From NCBI GenBank assembly GCA_964551875.1, contig CAZKEV010000020.1:1-33982 (forward strand): a stretch of DNA of 33,982 nucleotides, written 5' to 3'. Below are positions 16,965-24,904 of the stretch, one piece after another (position 1 is the first letter of the stretch; each line of letters opens with the position of its first letter). The notes beneath the pieces were generated by a model, which worked only from the letters and a program-made list of their open reading frames with translations, was not told the origin of the DNA and did no database searches. The DNA comes from JACTUA01 sp964551875 (lineage in GTDB: Archaea > Halobacteriota > Methanomicrobia > Methanomicrobiales > JACTUA01). The position numbers and the translations under genes were made by a program.

Positions 16965-17764
16965 GGGGCGACCGTGTCGTGGATCGTGTACCCGAGGCCC
17001 GCAGCCTCAAGCCTCTTCAGGAAATCGGTGAACTCCTCATCAACAATGACGATGGCGCAGTCGAGGCCATGGAAGGCCGCCTCGATAACCCCCTCCCTGG
17101 CCCCGAAGAACATGTCAGGTCGCCGGCCTATCCCCTCGAGGGCGACCCATGCCTCCAGCCCCACGGCCGCAACCACCTGCACCTGCCCCGCCACCTCCTT
17201 CAGGAGGTCCCGCTTCACCCTCCGGGACCCGCCCCGTTCGATCCTGGGCACCTTGCAGACGTGGATGGTCCCCTCGTGGTGCTCAATGATCCCGTTTAAC
17301 CTGGCCACCCCCACGTCCTCGCGGGCGCGGGCGTCCATGGTGGCCGTTCCCATGGCGCTCCGTTGCCCCGGGCTCGCGTAGAGCCAGCCGTTCTCCATGT
17401 ACACCCCCACCTGGTCCCCCTTCTTCAGGTTCTCGGCGGCGAGGGCGGTCCAGACCGAGACCTGGTGGATGATGTCCCTGCGTATGTGCCGGGCATAGGT
17501 CTCCAAAACCTCGGCATGGTTGACCACCCACTCGATGCCGGCGCGGGTCACCTCGTAGCGTCCCCTCCCCTGGGCGCTCACCATGCCCCCCTCGACGAGC
17601 TCCCGGATGTACTCCGAGACCGCCTGGGGGGTCACCCCGAGCTTCCCGGCGATCTCCTGCTGCCGGATGGCCGGCTGGTTCTCGGCTATCTCGACGAGGA
17701 TCTGGAAGCGGGTGGCCTCGCTCTTGGAACGGAGGATGGTGGTGAGAGGATCATCGCTTCCCAT
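16961..17764 (-). CDS. Winged-helix transcriptional regulator (COG1497-like)
   Basis: A 267-aa predicted DNA-binding protein. Residues about 15-75 form a MarR/ArsR-like winged helix, with the recognition helix near KLGVTPQAVSEYIRELVEGG and the wing GRGRYEVTRAG. The remaining 190 residues are a separate domain with GDQVGVYMENGWLYA and DMFFGAREGVIEAAFHGLD, of unknown ligand. This domain pair is typical of an archaeal regulator family often found beside the helicase. The ATG overlaps the 3' end of the ArsR-like gene by 14 nt, and its stop overlaps the helicase start by 4 nt. Confidence 0.78.
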   Translation of the reverse strand: MGSDDPLTTILRSKSEATRFQILVEIAENQPAIRQQEIAGKLGVTPQAVSEYIRELVEGGMVSAQGRGRYEVTRAGIEWVVNHAEVLETYARHIRRDIIHQVSVWTALAAENLKKGDQVGVYMENGWLYASPGQRSAMGTATMDARAREDVGVARLNGIIEHHEGTIHVCKVPRIERGGSRRVKRDLLKEVAGQVQVVAAVGLEAWVALEGIGRRPDMFFGAREGVIEAAFHGLDCAIVIVDEEFTDFLKRLEAAGLGYTIHDTVAP

Positions 17765-18266
17765 GATCCAAAAGCACCATGCCCTGGCCCTTCACATCCA
17801 GCCTGGGGATCCTCTTCGCGAGCCCCTTGATGACAACCTGGGAGACATTGTACTTCCGGGCAATATCATTGATGGAGGTATTCCCTTGTTTGATCTCCTC
17901 CTCGATCTGGTCGACAAGGTCCCTCACCTTCTCGTCGTTTGACAGGGCCACATGGATCAGGTCGCCCAGGTCGGTCATGTTGCACTGGAAGTTCGCCCTG
18001 AAGCGGCTGTAGATGGTGCGGTACTCCTTCAAGGGGTTCTTGCCGGGCGGGGGGGTCCGCCACTTCTCCTCGATGAGGTTTCCCTTCTTCAGGATAGCAA
18101 GGCATTCGCCCACGGAGTCATGGCCGGCCAGCTTGGCGAGCTCCTCCTCGGTCATCCAGGCCCTGGTCAGGTGCTCGTAGATCTCCTTGTACTGGTCGTT
18201 GTTGAAGGTGACAAAGAGGGAGACCATCTCGATGGGATCGTTCACGATCCTGATATGGCTGGTCAA
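17751..18266 (-). CDS. ArsR-like winged-helix regulator
   Basis: A protein of up to 171 aa with a winged-helix-like segment in residues 24-90 (YEHLTRAWMTEEELAKLAG, ECLAILKKGNLIEEKW) and a C-terminal helix-turn-helix-like segment (INDIARKYNVSQVVIKGLA). It probably regulates transcription from a conserved archaeal locus. The start is uncertain. The longest frame begins with TTG at 18266, but the TATA element at 18280-18290 would put the transcript start near 18258, favouring GTG at 18245 or ATG at 18227. Codon use is coding-like from 18266 on, so I keep the long form. It is the first gene of the overlapping regulator-regulator-helicase cluster and diverges from hypF. Confidence 0.72.
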   Translation of the reverse strand: MTSHIRIVNDPIEMVSLFVTFNNDQYKEIYEHLTRAWMTEEELAKLAGHDSVGECLAILKKGNLIEEKWRTPPPGKNPLKEYRTIYSRFRANFQCNMTDLGDLIHVALSNDEKVRDLVDQIEEEIKQGNTSINDIARKYNVSQVVIKGLAKRIPRLDVKGQGMVLLDHGKR

Positions 18267-18279
18267 AGCGCAAAACCCA

Positions 18280-18290
18280 TTTATATATGG
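18280..18290. promoter_or_regulatory. Shared, near-palindromic TATA element between hypF and the ArsR-like gene
   Basis: TTTATATATGG, within CCATTTATATATGG, reads as a good TATA box on both strands. On the plus strand it gives a hypF start site near 18310, 15 nt before the ATG. On the minus strand it gives a start site near 18258. The gap between the divergent coding regions is only 58 bp, so the two promoters must overlap. Confidence 0.55.
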
Positions 18291-18324
18291 TCTCGAAACT
18301 CAATAAAGATTTTCAGAATACCTC

Positions 18325-20568
18325 ATGCGTGACCGGGGGAGGATCCTTGTCAGGGGCATCGTCCAGGGGGTGGGCTTCCGGCCTTTCGTGTACGCCCGGG
18401 CCCGTGCCCTTGGTATCCGGGGGACTGTGAAGAACACCGGAAGCCAGGTGGAGATCGATGCATGGGGGAGCCGGTTCGAGGATTTCCTGGAGGATGTCTC
18501 ACGGGGCCCTCCCCTCTCCAGGATCGATTCGGTCGGGGTCCTCCCCCTCCAGGGCTCCCCGCCGCCCGGTTTCGAGATCCTCGTCTCATCCACCGGCACC
18601 CTGTCAGGGATGATCCCTCCTGATGTCGCGATATGCGGCGAGTGCGTGGAGGATATCTTCGATGAGAATAGCCGATACAGGGGCTATTTCGCCACCTCGT
18701 GCGTGAACTGCGGGCCTCGGTACAGCATCATCGGATCCCTTCCCTATGACCGGGAGCGGACCTCCATGGCATCCTTCCCGATGTGCCCGGAGTGCGGGCG
18801 GGAGTACACAGACCCCGCGTGCCGCCGCCACCATGCCCAGACCATCGCGTGCCCGGCCTGTGGCCCCCGGCTCGCCCTGATGGATTCGGATGGCCGGGCC
18901 GTGGAGACGGCTGATCTGGTCAGGGAGGCGGCATCCCTCCTGGACGCAGGCTCGATCCTTGCCATCCGTGGTATCGGGGGGTTCCACATCGCATGCACGG
19001 AGCCCGTGGCGAGGGAACTGAAGGTACGCCTGGGCAGGACAGAGCAGCCTTTCGCCATCATGGTGAGAGAGGAGGTCCTTGACAGGATGGTTCTCGTCCG
19101 CGAGGAGGATAGGGATCTGCTCCGGAGCGAGGTCCACCCCATCGCCGTTCTTGTGAAACAGGACCTTACCGCCCACACCGAGATCTCGAACCTCCACACC
19201 ATCGGCTGCATGCTCCCCTATGCCCCGCTCCACCACCTCCTCTTCTCCCGGCTCAAAGCCCCGCTCCTGATCATGACCTCGGCGAATATGCCGGGCTACC
19301 CGATGATCACCGAGATCGATACCGCGGTTGCGAAGCTCAGGGGGCAGGTGGACTACTACCTCACGCATGACCGCCAGATCCTGAACCGGTGCGACGACTC
19401 GGTGGTCAGGGACGGCTTCATCATCCGCCTCTCCCGGGGGATCGCCCCGAAACGCACCCGGATCGATCTCGGCCCGCCCTGCATCCTCGGGGTTGGGCCC
19501 GAGCTGAACAGCAACATCACCATCTATAAGGACGGTTATGCCATTACCTCCCCCCACGTGGGCCATGTGAGGAACCCCCCGACCCTCGCCTACCTGGAGG
19601 AGACAGCCGAGCGCATCCGGAGCTGGCTCGGGGCGAGGTACGATCTCATCGCCCACGACCTCCACCCCTCCTTTCTCTCCACCGGCTACGCGAGGGCGCT
19701 CGCCGAAGAGACCGGTGCCGAGCTCATCCCGGTCCAGCACCACCGTGCCCACATCGCTGCAACCACCCTTGAGCCCTGCATCGGGATCACCATCGATGGG
19801 GTTGGCTATGGTGACGACGGGAGGGTCTGGGGGGGCGAGGTCTTTGCCGGAGAGGTGCCCCACCTTTCCAGGGTCGGGCACCTTGAGGAGGTGCCGATGC
19901 CGGGCGGCGACCTCGCCACACGCTTCCCGGACAGGATGCTCTACGGGATCCTCCCTGAAGAGAGGACCCTCGGTATCCTCAGGGAACGGGGCTGGACTGA
20001 TGTCCAGGCAGGTGTCCTCGCCCGGCAGGTGGAGAGGGGGGTGAACGTGGCCTGGACATCGAGCACCGGCCGGGTCCTCGATGCGGTGGCGGCCCTCCTA
20101 GGGATATGCCGGGAACGGACCTATGACGGCGAGCCAGCCATGCGCCTGGAATCCGCTGCATACTGCGGAACCCCGTTCGAATGGCCCCTGGAGTTCGTCC
20201 AGAAGCCGGGAGCTGAGGTCCTCTCAACGAGAACCCTCGTGCGAAACACCCTGGACGAGTACCTGAAGGCAACGAGATCCGGCGAGAGCGGCGAGAGAAA
20301 GGCAGTCGCCGATATTGCCTCCTCTCTCCAGTACAACCTTGCGCGGGGCATCGCCCACCTCGCCATTCATGCCGCCCATGATACTGGTCTCACCCGTGTC
20401 GCCCTCTCAGGTGGTGTGGCCTACAATGCTGCCATCAGGGAGACCATCCGGAAGGAGGTGGAGGCCGCGGGTCTCTCATTCCTCATGAACCGCGACTACC
20501 CCCTGGGTGACGGGTGCATCTCGTACGGGCAGTGCATCTGGGCGGGAATGCAGGCAAAGAGCATCTGA
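18325..20568 (+). CDS. hypF: Carbamoyltransferase HypF, [NiFe]-hydrogenase maturation
   Basis: A 747-aa protein that, with HypE, makes the cyanide ligands of the [NiFe]-hydrogenase active site from carbamoyl phosphate. The domains run in the standard order. An acylphosphatase-like domain comes first (residues 5-90, VQGVGFRPFVYARA). Then come paired zinc fingers (CGEC...CVNCGPRYS...CPECGREY...CPACGPRL, about 105-180), a YrdC-like domain (about 195-385, GIGGFHIAC) and a Kae1-like carbamoyl-transfer domain (about 395-747, QHHRAHIAA, LSGGVAYN). The length fits the family. No other hyp or hydrogenase genes are in the window, so maturation genes are scattered here. Confidence 0.96.
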   Translation: MRDRGRILVRGIVQGVGFRPFVYARARALGIRGTVKNTGSQVEIDAWGSRFEDFLEDVSRGPPLSRIDSVGVLPLQGSPPPGFEILVSSTGTLSGMIPPDVAICGECVEDIFDENSRYRGYFATSCVNCGPRYSIIGSLPYDRERTSMASFPMCPECGREYTDPACRRHHAQTIACPACGPRLALMDSDGRAVETADLVREAASLLDAGSILAIRGIGGFHIACTEPVARELKVRLGRTEQPFAIMVREEVLDRMVLVREEDRDLLRSEVHPIAVLVKQDLTAHTEISNLHTIGCMLPYAPLHHLLFSRLKAPLLIMTSANMPGYPMITEIDTAVAKLRGQVDYYLTHDRQILNRCDDSVVRDGFIIRLSRGIAPKRTRIDLGPPCILGVGPELNSNITIYKDGYAITSPHVGHVRNPPTLAYLEETAERIRSWLGARYDLIAHDLHPSFLSTGYARALAEETGAELIPVQHHRAHIAATTLEPCIGITIDGVGYGDDGRVWGGEVFAGEVPHLSRVGHLEEVPMPGGDLATRFPDRMLYGILPEERTLGILRERGWTDVQAGVLARQVERGVNVAWTSSTGRVLDAVAALLGICRERTYDGEPAMRLESAAYCGTPFEWPLEFVQKPGAEVLSTRTLVRNTLDEYLKATRSGESGERKAVADIASSLQYNLARGIAHLAIHAAHDTGLTRVALSGGVAYNAAIRETIRKEVEAAGLSFLMNRDYPLGDGCISYGQCIWAGMQAKSI

Positions 20569-20705
20569 AGAGTTACTTCCGAGTTTCTGAGGGGAATAGG
20601 GCGGGAATTGTTCCCACGAGTCAATGCCTTTTATTCGCTATTGTACAGGGATAACGCTAGAAAAGGGTGCTGATTCGGGAAGGCCCGTTGAAAAGGAATG
20701 AATTA

Positions 20706-20933
20706 TCAGGCCTTCTTGGCCGAGGTGTTCATCCCAAGGAGGGAATAGATGAGGCACGTACCGAGGATCCCTGTGACTATCAGGATGAGGCCGATAAGGT
20801 AGACAATACCCTTGGGAATTCCGTGCAACCATCCCCAGCCAAGAAATATGAGGATGAGACCAAGGATGATGCGGACGATCCTGTCAGCTGTCCCGACATT
20901 CTTCTCTCCAAATTTCATACACGTCACCTTCAT
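20706..20933 (-). CDS. Small membrane protein, DUF2892-like
   Basis: A 75-aa protein with two hydrophobic helices (RIILGLILIFLGWGWL and GIVYLIGLILIVTGILGTC) preceded by KNVGTADRIVR, the signature of the DUF2892 (YgaP-type) membrane domain. The function is unknown. I chose the ATG at 20933 because GGAGG lies 7 nt upstream. A second ATG at 20918, with its own GGTGA site, would also keep the whole domain. An ATG at 20954 is possible but lacks a good ribosome site. It converges with hypF across a 137-bp gap in which I see only short T-rich stretches. Confidence 0.75.
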   Translation of the reverse strand: MKVTCMKFGEKNVGTADRIVRIILGLILIFLGWGWLHGIPKGIVYLIGLILIVTGILGTCLIYSLLGMNTSAKKA

Positions 20934-21144
20934 GCAGTTTCCTCCATTATCCATAAAAAGGGTATCGATTTCATTCTAACGAAGATAATCCCGGTACCAG
21001 CGAATTGTGTCCCTTTTCTCGAGCATTGGGAAGAAAAAGGTTCATGGAAGGTTCCATCTCGGTATCCGCATGATCCGGTCCATCAGATTTCTGCACATCT
21101 CCTAAACTTTGATATAGCTGGAGGATGGAAAAAAGGGAATCTTC

Positions 21145-21155
21145 GATATATATGG
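21145..21155 (+). promoter_or_regulatory. TATA box for the Fpg/Nei-like gene
   Basis: GATATATATGG is centred about 50 nt before the ATG at 21199, giving a predicted leader of about 24 nt that contains GCGAGGT as a ribosome site. The rest of the 265-bp divergent gap 20934-21198 has no recognisable gene. Confidence 0.5.
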
Positions 21156-21198
21156 TACCACAGGATAATCCAATCCATATCATCCAGCGAGGTTTCCC

Positions 21199-21954
21199 AT
21201 GGAAGGCCCCGGCGTCCGTACCATCGCAGACCGACTCGCCCCCCTGATCGGGAAGAAGGTCATCTCCATCGAGGGGAAGAGCCGCTTTCCCCTGGAGCGT
21301 ATTATTGGCACGGAGGTCACCCGGATTTACCCCGTCGGGAAGCTCCTCTTCCTCGAAATCCCTCCATGCACCCTCCGGGTCCACTTCCTCATGTGGGGGA
21401 GGTACCGGCTTAATGGGGAGATCCCGGGGAAGGTGCCGAAGCTCACCATTACCTTTCATGATGGCTCTGTACTCCGGTTCTACGCCTCAGCTATCGCCCT
21501 GGTCGATAACATCGAGGTGGAGCGGCTCTATGACTCCTCTCTCGATCCCATGGATGATGCCTGGGATCCGGACCGGGCGGTCCGGCTCGTACGAGGGAAG
21601 GGCATGGAATGGATCTGTGACAGCCTTATGGACCAGGAGATACTTCCAGGTGTCGGGAATATCGTCAAGAACGAGACCCTCTTCGCCGCCAGGGTGCATC
21701 CTGAAAGCCATTCCAGGTGCATCCCCAAGGGTATACTCAAGAACCTCCTTATCGCAGTTCGGGAGTTCTCGTTTTCCTGGTATCAATGCGACCGGGAAGG
21801 AAGGAGGATCGATCCCCTCCTGAAGATCTACCGGAAAAAGGTCTGCCTGGAGTGTGGCGGAAGGGTGGAATCCGGAAGGATCGGCTCCCTGGAACGCATC
21901 TCATTCTGGTGCCCGGCGTGCCAGGTGAAGTACGATGCTGAGCCCTGCATCTGA
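21199..21954 (+). CDS. Fpg/Nei-family DNA glycosylase-like protein without the N-terminal proline
   Basis: A 251-aa protein of the formamidopyrimidine-DNA glycosylase/endonuclease VIII family (base-excision repair). The N-terminus MEGPGVRTIADRL aligns with PEGPEI of Nei. VGKLLFLE carries the conserved beta-strand Lys. The helix-two-turn-helix is LMDQEILPGVGNIVKNETLF. The zinc finger is C-x2-C-x16-C-x2-C (CLECGG...FWCPACQ) with GRIGSLERISFWC. Family length is normal (about 250-270). The oddity is at the start: the catalytic Pro that follows Met in Fpg and Nei is absent, and Met itself sits in its place. It may use another nucleophile, act as a monofunctional glycosylase, or only bind DNA. Confidence 0.82.
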   Translation: MEGPGVRTIADRLAPLIGKKVISIEGKSRFPLERIIGTEVTRIYPVGKLLFLEIPPCTLRVHFLMWGRYRLNGEIPGKVPKLTITFHDGSVLRFYASAIALVDNIEVERLYDSSLDPMDDAWDPDRAVRLVRGKGMEWICDSLMDQEILPGVGNIVKNETLFAARVHPESHSRCIPKGILKNLLIAVREFSFSWYQCDREGRRIDPLLKIYRKKVCLECGGRVESGRIGSLERISFWCPACQVKYDAEPCI

Positions 21955-22045
21955 CGCTTGAATAAAAGAATGATGAGACCTGATCCCGGCCATTTATCGC
22001 TATCTTAAAGTCCCTCCCTTCCCCCACCGTACCCGGGAGGTTTCC

Positions 22046-23446
22046 ATGGAAGACAGGAGTGCGGGGCGCATCGCCCTTTTCATCGCGGTCCTTGCCGGTT
22101 TCCTTGCGCCTTTCGACATCTCAGCCGTGAACATCGCCCTCCCGACCATTGGGGCCGAGTTCTCCCTGGACGCCGTTTCACTCTCCTAGATCACCACGGC
22201 CTACCTCCTCTCCTCGGCCCTCTTTCTCGTCCCCTTTGGGAGGATCGCCGATATCGTGGGAAGGAAGAGGGTCTTCACCCTCGGGCTCTCCCTCTTCGTT
22301 GCGGCATCCTTCTTCATGGCCTTCACCGTCACGCCCGTCACGATCGTACCCCTCCGAGTAATCCAGGGGATGGGTGGCGCCCTGATCTACGGCACGGCAG
22401 TGGCCATCCTCACGGCGGTCACTCCAATGCAGGATCGCGGGAAGGCCCTCGGCATCTACACCACCTCGGTCTACCTTGGGCTCTCCCTCGGGCCGTTCCT
22501 TGGCGGGTTCATGACCGGCCAGTTCGGGTGGCGGTCCATCTTCCTCGTGAATGTCCCCATCGGCCTCTTCACCCTCGGGCTGATCCGCTGGAGGCTCCAT
22601 GGGGAGTGGGCAGATGCACGGGGCGAGAGATTCGACACCTTCGGGGCTTTCCTCTTCGGCCTCTCCCTCGTCACCGTCATGCTTGGCTTCACCTGGCTTC
22701 CGGGGACGCCGGGCCTGCTCATGATCCTCCTTGGTATCATCCTTCTTGCAGGGTTTGCGCAGTGGGAGCGGCGCACGCGGCACCCGCTCCTGGACGTGGG
22801 CCTCTTCACGGGGAACCGGGTCTTTGCCCTCTCCAACCTCGCGGCCCTCATCAACTACAGTGCCACCTTCGCCATTACCTTCTTCCTCTCCTTCTACCTC
22901 CAGTCCATCCGGGGCTTCTCCCCATTCATGGCAGGGGCGATCCTCGTCACCCAGCCCCTTCTCCAGGCGATCTTCTCTTCGCCGGCGGGTCGCCTTTCGG
23001 ACCGGATGGAGCCCGGGAAGGTTGCCTCGGCAGGGATGGGCCTCTGCGCCGTCGGCCTCCTCTTCCTCGCGTTCATCCGTGAGGATACATCCCTCCTCTT
23101 CATCCTCGTGGCCCTCGCCCTCCTCGGCACGGGCTTTGCCCTCTTCTCCTCCCCGAACACGAATGCCGTGATGTCCTCGGTGGAGAAGAAGTGCTACGGG
23201 GTCGCCTCGGGGACCCTCGGGACCATGCGCCTCGTGGGGCAGATGCTCTCCATGGGGATGGCCATGACCCTCTTTGCCGTCTACATCGGGCAGGTGGAGA
23301 TCGGGCCGGCAAACTACCCGGGCCTCCTTTCGGCCATCCAAGCCGGGTTCCTCATCTTCACCATTCTCTGTGTAGCAGGGATCTACCCCTCCCTCGCCAG
23401 GGGGAGGATGCGAGACGGGGAGAAAGCGACCTGCAGGATATCCTGA
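22046..23446 (+). pseudogene. MFS drug/proton antiporter gene interrupted by one in-frame TAG
   Basis: A membrane transporter of the DHA2-like (14-helix) major facilitator type. The ATG at 22046 follows a strong GGGAGG site. Reading on gives helix 1 (IALFIAVLAGFLAPFDISAVNIALP), typical of the family. A TAG at 22187-22189 (codon 48) falls where relatives have Trp in a W-[IV]-x-TAYLL motif. Immediately after it the same frame continues as ITTAYLLSSALFLVPFG, then GRKRVF and about a further dozen helices to TGA at 23446 with no other stop. A single TGG-to-TAG change explains it. The gene is therefore a recent nonsense allele, a sequencing error, or a read-through product. A restart at 22256 would lack helices 1 and 2. 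Confidence 0.8.
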
Positions 23447-23454
23447 CGGCGGAC

Positions 23455-23967
23455 TTATTCTGAACCTTCAACGATAGCCGTGAACCCGAGGGGATCTTCC
23501 CAGCCGATCCTGAGGCTGGCATTGGCGAGGATATCTCCCGTCGAAGCCTCTGCTACGGTCAGGGTCACATTCACCGGCCGCCTCTCCTTTTCGCCGTGCT
23601 CGGAGAAGTAGGACCAGTAGACCGGTTCCACGGTTCCCGTGTACTTCGCCCCAAGCTCGGTGACCTTGTAATCAGGTGGCCCCCAGCGGTAGAAGCTGCC
23701 AAAAGGCGTCGCCCAGGTGAATTGTGCATCCGGAGGGATGATCCCGGAGGTGTTCACCGGTTCCAGCCTGATACCGATGGTGGAGGACATGGCGGGGTTG
23801 TAGCGGGGAGGGCTGGCATTGATCTGGATGGAGAGGGGAGCGGCTAAGGATAGGGTGGGCGAAACGGCCGGCCATGGAGGGGATTCAGGAGCACCGGGGG
23901 TGAGGCAACCGCTGGCGATGCCCACCAGAAACGCGAGGGCAACGAGATGAAGGATCCTTTCCGACAT
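23455..23967 (-). CDS. Predicted lipoprotein, function unknown
   Basis: A 170-aa exported protein. Residues 1-21 (MSERILHLVALAFLVGIASG then C) form a lipoprotein signal peptide with lipobox IASGC. A Pro-rich linker follows, then a beta-rich domain with an Ig-like feel (QFTWATPFGSFYRWGPPDY, VNVTLTVAEASTGDILANASL). I do not recognise the family. The frame is open further upstream to 24216, but that part translates the GC-rich repeat unit into low-complexity sequence, so I place the start at 23967; ATG 23991 is an alternative. No good ribosome site is visible. The gene converges on the MFS gene with an 8-bp gap. Confidence 0.65.
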   Translation of the reverse strand: MSERILHLVALAFLVGIASGCLTPGAPESPPWPAVSPTLSLAAPLSIQINASPPRYNPAMSSTIGIRLEPVNTSGIIPPDAQFTWATPFGSFYRWGPPDYKVTELGAKYTGTVEPVYWSYFSEHGEKERRPVNVTLTVAEASTGDILANASLRIGWEDPLGFTAIVEGSE

Positions 23968-24016
23968 GAGATAGTCACTGGAGGGTCGCATGGGGAGAAA
24001 GAAAAAGATGCCGATG

Positions 24017-24209
24017 GACGGATCAGTGGCGAACGCTCTCGGGGCTTCGCTCCCGCCGCTCCGGCACTCCCTGAATTGTGATAGGTCAGTTACGCTGAAA
24101 CTCCGGGATAGGGAGATACCCGGGAACGGGGGGTGTTGCCCGTGCGGCGGGGGGGCGGGTGAGCCCTCCCGAGAGCACCCAGTAAAAGGAAGATGCGGGA
24201 TATAGGACT
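24017..24209. repeat. GC-rich tandem repeat, unit 1
   Basis: First of three related units. It contains GCTCTCGGGG (24035-24044) near its left part, a central AGATACCCGGGAACGGGGGG, TTGCCCGTGCGGCGGGGGGG, and the inverted partner CCCGAGAGC (24168-24176) followed by ACCCAGTAAAAGGA. The paired ends can form a long, GC-rich hairpin. The distance from its CGCTCTC to that of unit 2 is 207 bp. Its left edge is the most diverged. Confidence 0.75.
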
Positions 24210-24402
24210 CTGTCATTTAGCTTTCCGTACGATAGGTGGACGCTCTCGGGGGCTTCGCCCTTGCTGCTCCAGTCCCCCCAAAATGCGAAACCTCCTGGAT
24301 CTGGAGATACCCAAGAACGGGGGGGTTGCCCGTGCGGCGGGGGGGCGGGTGAGCCCCCCGAGAGCACCCAGTAAAAAGGAGGTGCGGATATTCAAGCGCA
24401 AC
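24210..24402. repeat. GC-rich tandem repeat, unit 2 (most complete)
   Basis: A 193-bp unit. Its left flank CTGTCATTTAGCTTTCC and GATAGGTGGA is matched by the flank of unit 3. GCTCTCGGGGG (24242-24252) pairs with CCCCCCGAGAGC (24354-24365), and GGGCTTCGCCC itself can fold. The interior TTGCCCGTGCGGCGGGGGGG and GCGGGTGAGCC are identical to unit 1. The unit ends ACCCAGTAAAAAGGAGGTGC. There is no coding potential of its own that I would trust. Confidence 0.8.
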
Positions 24403-24490
24403 CTGTTATTTGCCTTTACGTCCGATATGTGGACGCTCTTGGGGGCTTCGCCCCCGCCGCTCTTGAATCCCCCGAATTGCGATAACCCTT
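24403..24490. repeat. GC-rich tandem repeat, unit 3 (truncated)
   Basis: Starts CTGTTATTTGCCTTTACG and contains GATATGTGGACGCTCTTGGG and GGCTTCGCCCCCGCCGCTC, matching the left part of unit 2 with a 193-bp offset. It also keeps AATTGCGATA, which resembles AATTGTGATA of unit 1. Similarity ends near 24490, so the right inverted-repeat arm is missing. It lies about 70 bp beyond the 3' end of rpl12. Confidence 0.7.
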
Positions 24491-24543
24491 ACGGGGGGGT
24501 TTCCAGAAGAGACGCGGGACGGAATCAAGGAAGAGAAATGTTG

Positions 24544-24553
24544 AAGAAAAAAA
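24544..24553 (-). terminator. T-run terminator after rpl12
   Basis: On the minus strand a run of seven T (24553-24547) within CTCTTTTTTTCTTC follows the rpl12 stop by about 10 nt. A poly-T tract of this kind is the usual archaeal termination signal, and it ends the ribosomal superoperon just before the repeat array. Confidence 0.6.
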
Positions 24554-24563
24554 GAGGGTGATC

Positions 24564-24872
24564 TCACCCGAACAGCGCCCCGAGCCCGGCCATCGCGGAC
24601 TCTTCCTCCTGCTTCTTGTCCTCCTTCTTCTCCTCCGGTGCCGCTGCCGCTGCGGCAGGGGCGGCCGCCGCGACCGGTGCGGCGGCCACCGGTGCGACCG
24701 CGGCCTTCGCGATGGCATCGGCGATGTTCACGCCCTCGAGTGCGGCGATGAGGGCCTTCACCCGGGAGTCGTCCGCCGCAACACCCGCGGCGGAGAGAAC
24801 GGTCTTCACGCTTGCTTCGTCAACCTTCTTTCCTGCATGGTGCAGGAGCAGTGCAGCATAAATATACTCCAT
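24564..24872 (-). CDS. rpl12: Large-subunit ribosomal protein L12 (P1, archaeal type)
   Basis: A 102-aa acidic stalk protein that dimerises on L10/P0 and recruits translation GTPases. The N-terminal dimerisation domain (MEYIYAALLLHHAGK...) is followed by an Ala-rich hinge (PVAAAPVAAAAPAAAAAA), then a charged EEKKEDKKQEEE segment and the C-terminal GTPase-recruiting tail AMAGLGALFG. All parts and the length match archaeal P1. It is the last gene of the operon, 32 nt after rpl10. Confidence 0.97.
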   Translation of the reverse strand: MEYIYAALLLHHAGKKVDEASVKTVLSAAGVAADDSRVKALIAALEGVNIADAIAKAAVAPVAAAPVAAAAPAAAAAAPEEKKEDKKQEEESAMAGLGALFG

Positions 24873-24904
24873 GTCAGTTCACCTTTTTTCGTCTGAGATT
24901 ATCC

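Noticed and set aside
22187..22189. TAG as a proven pyrrolysine codon
   Set aside because: The expected residue is Trp, one base from TAG, and no pyl gene is visible; nonsense mutation or sequencing error is simpler.
22178..23341. Minus-strand frame of about 387 codons opposite the MFS gene
   Set aside because: Composition is Glu/Gly/Arg-rich with no domain, while the plus strand encodes clear transporter helices.
23968..24216. N-terminal extension of the lipoprotein through the repeat unit
   Set aside because: It would put about 83 residues of repeat-derived low-complexity sequence before a clear lipobox signal peptide.
24017..24490. Insertion sequence
   Set aside because: Inverted ends are present, but there is no transposase frame and no clear target-site duplication; a MITE/REP-like repeat is the most that can be said.
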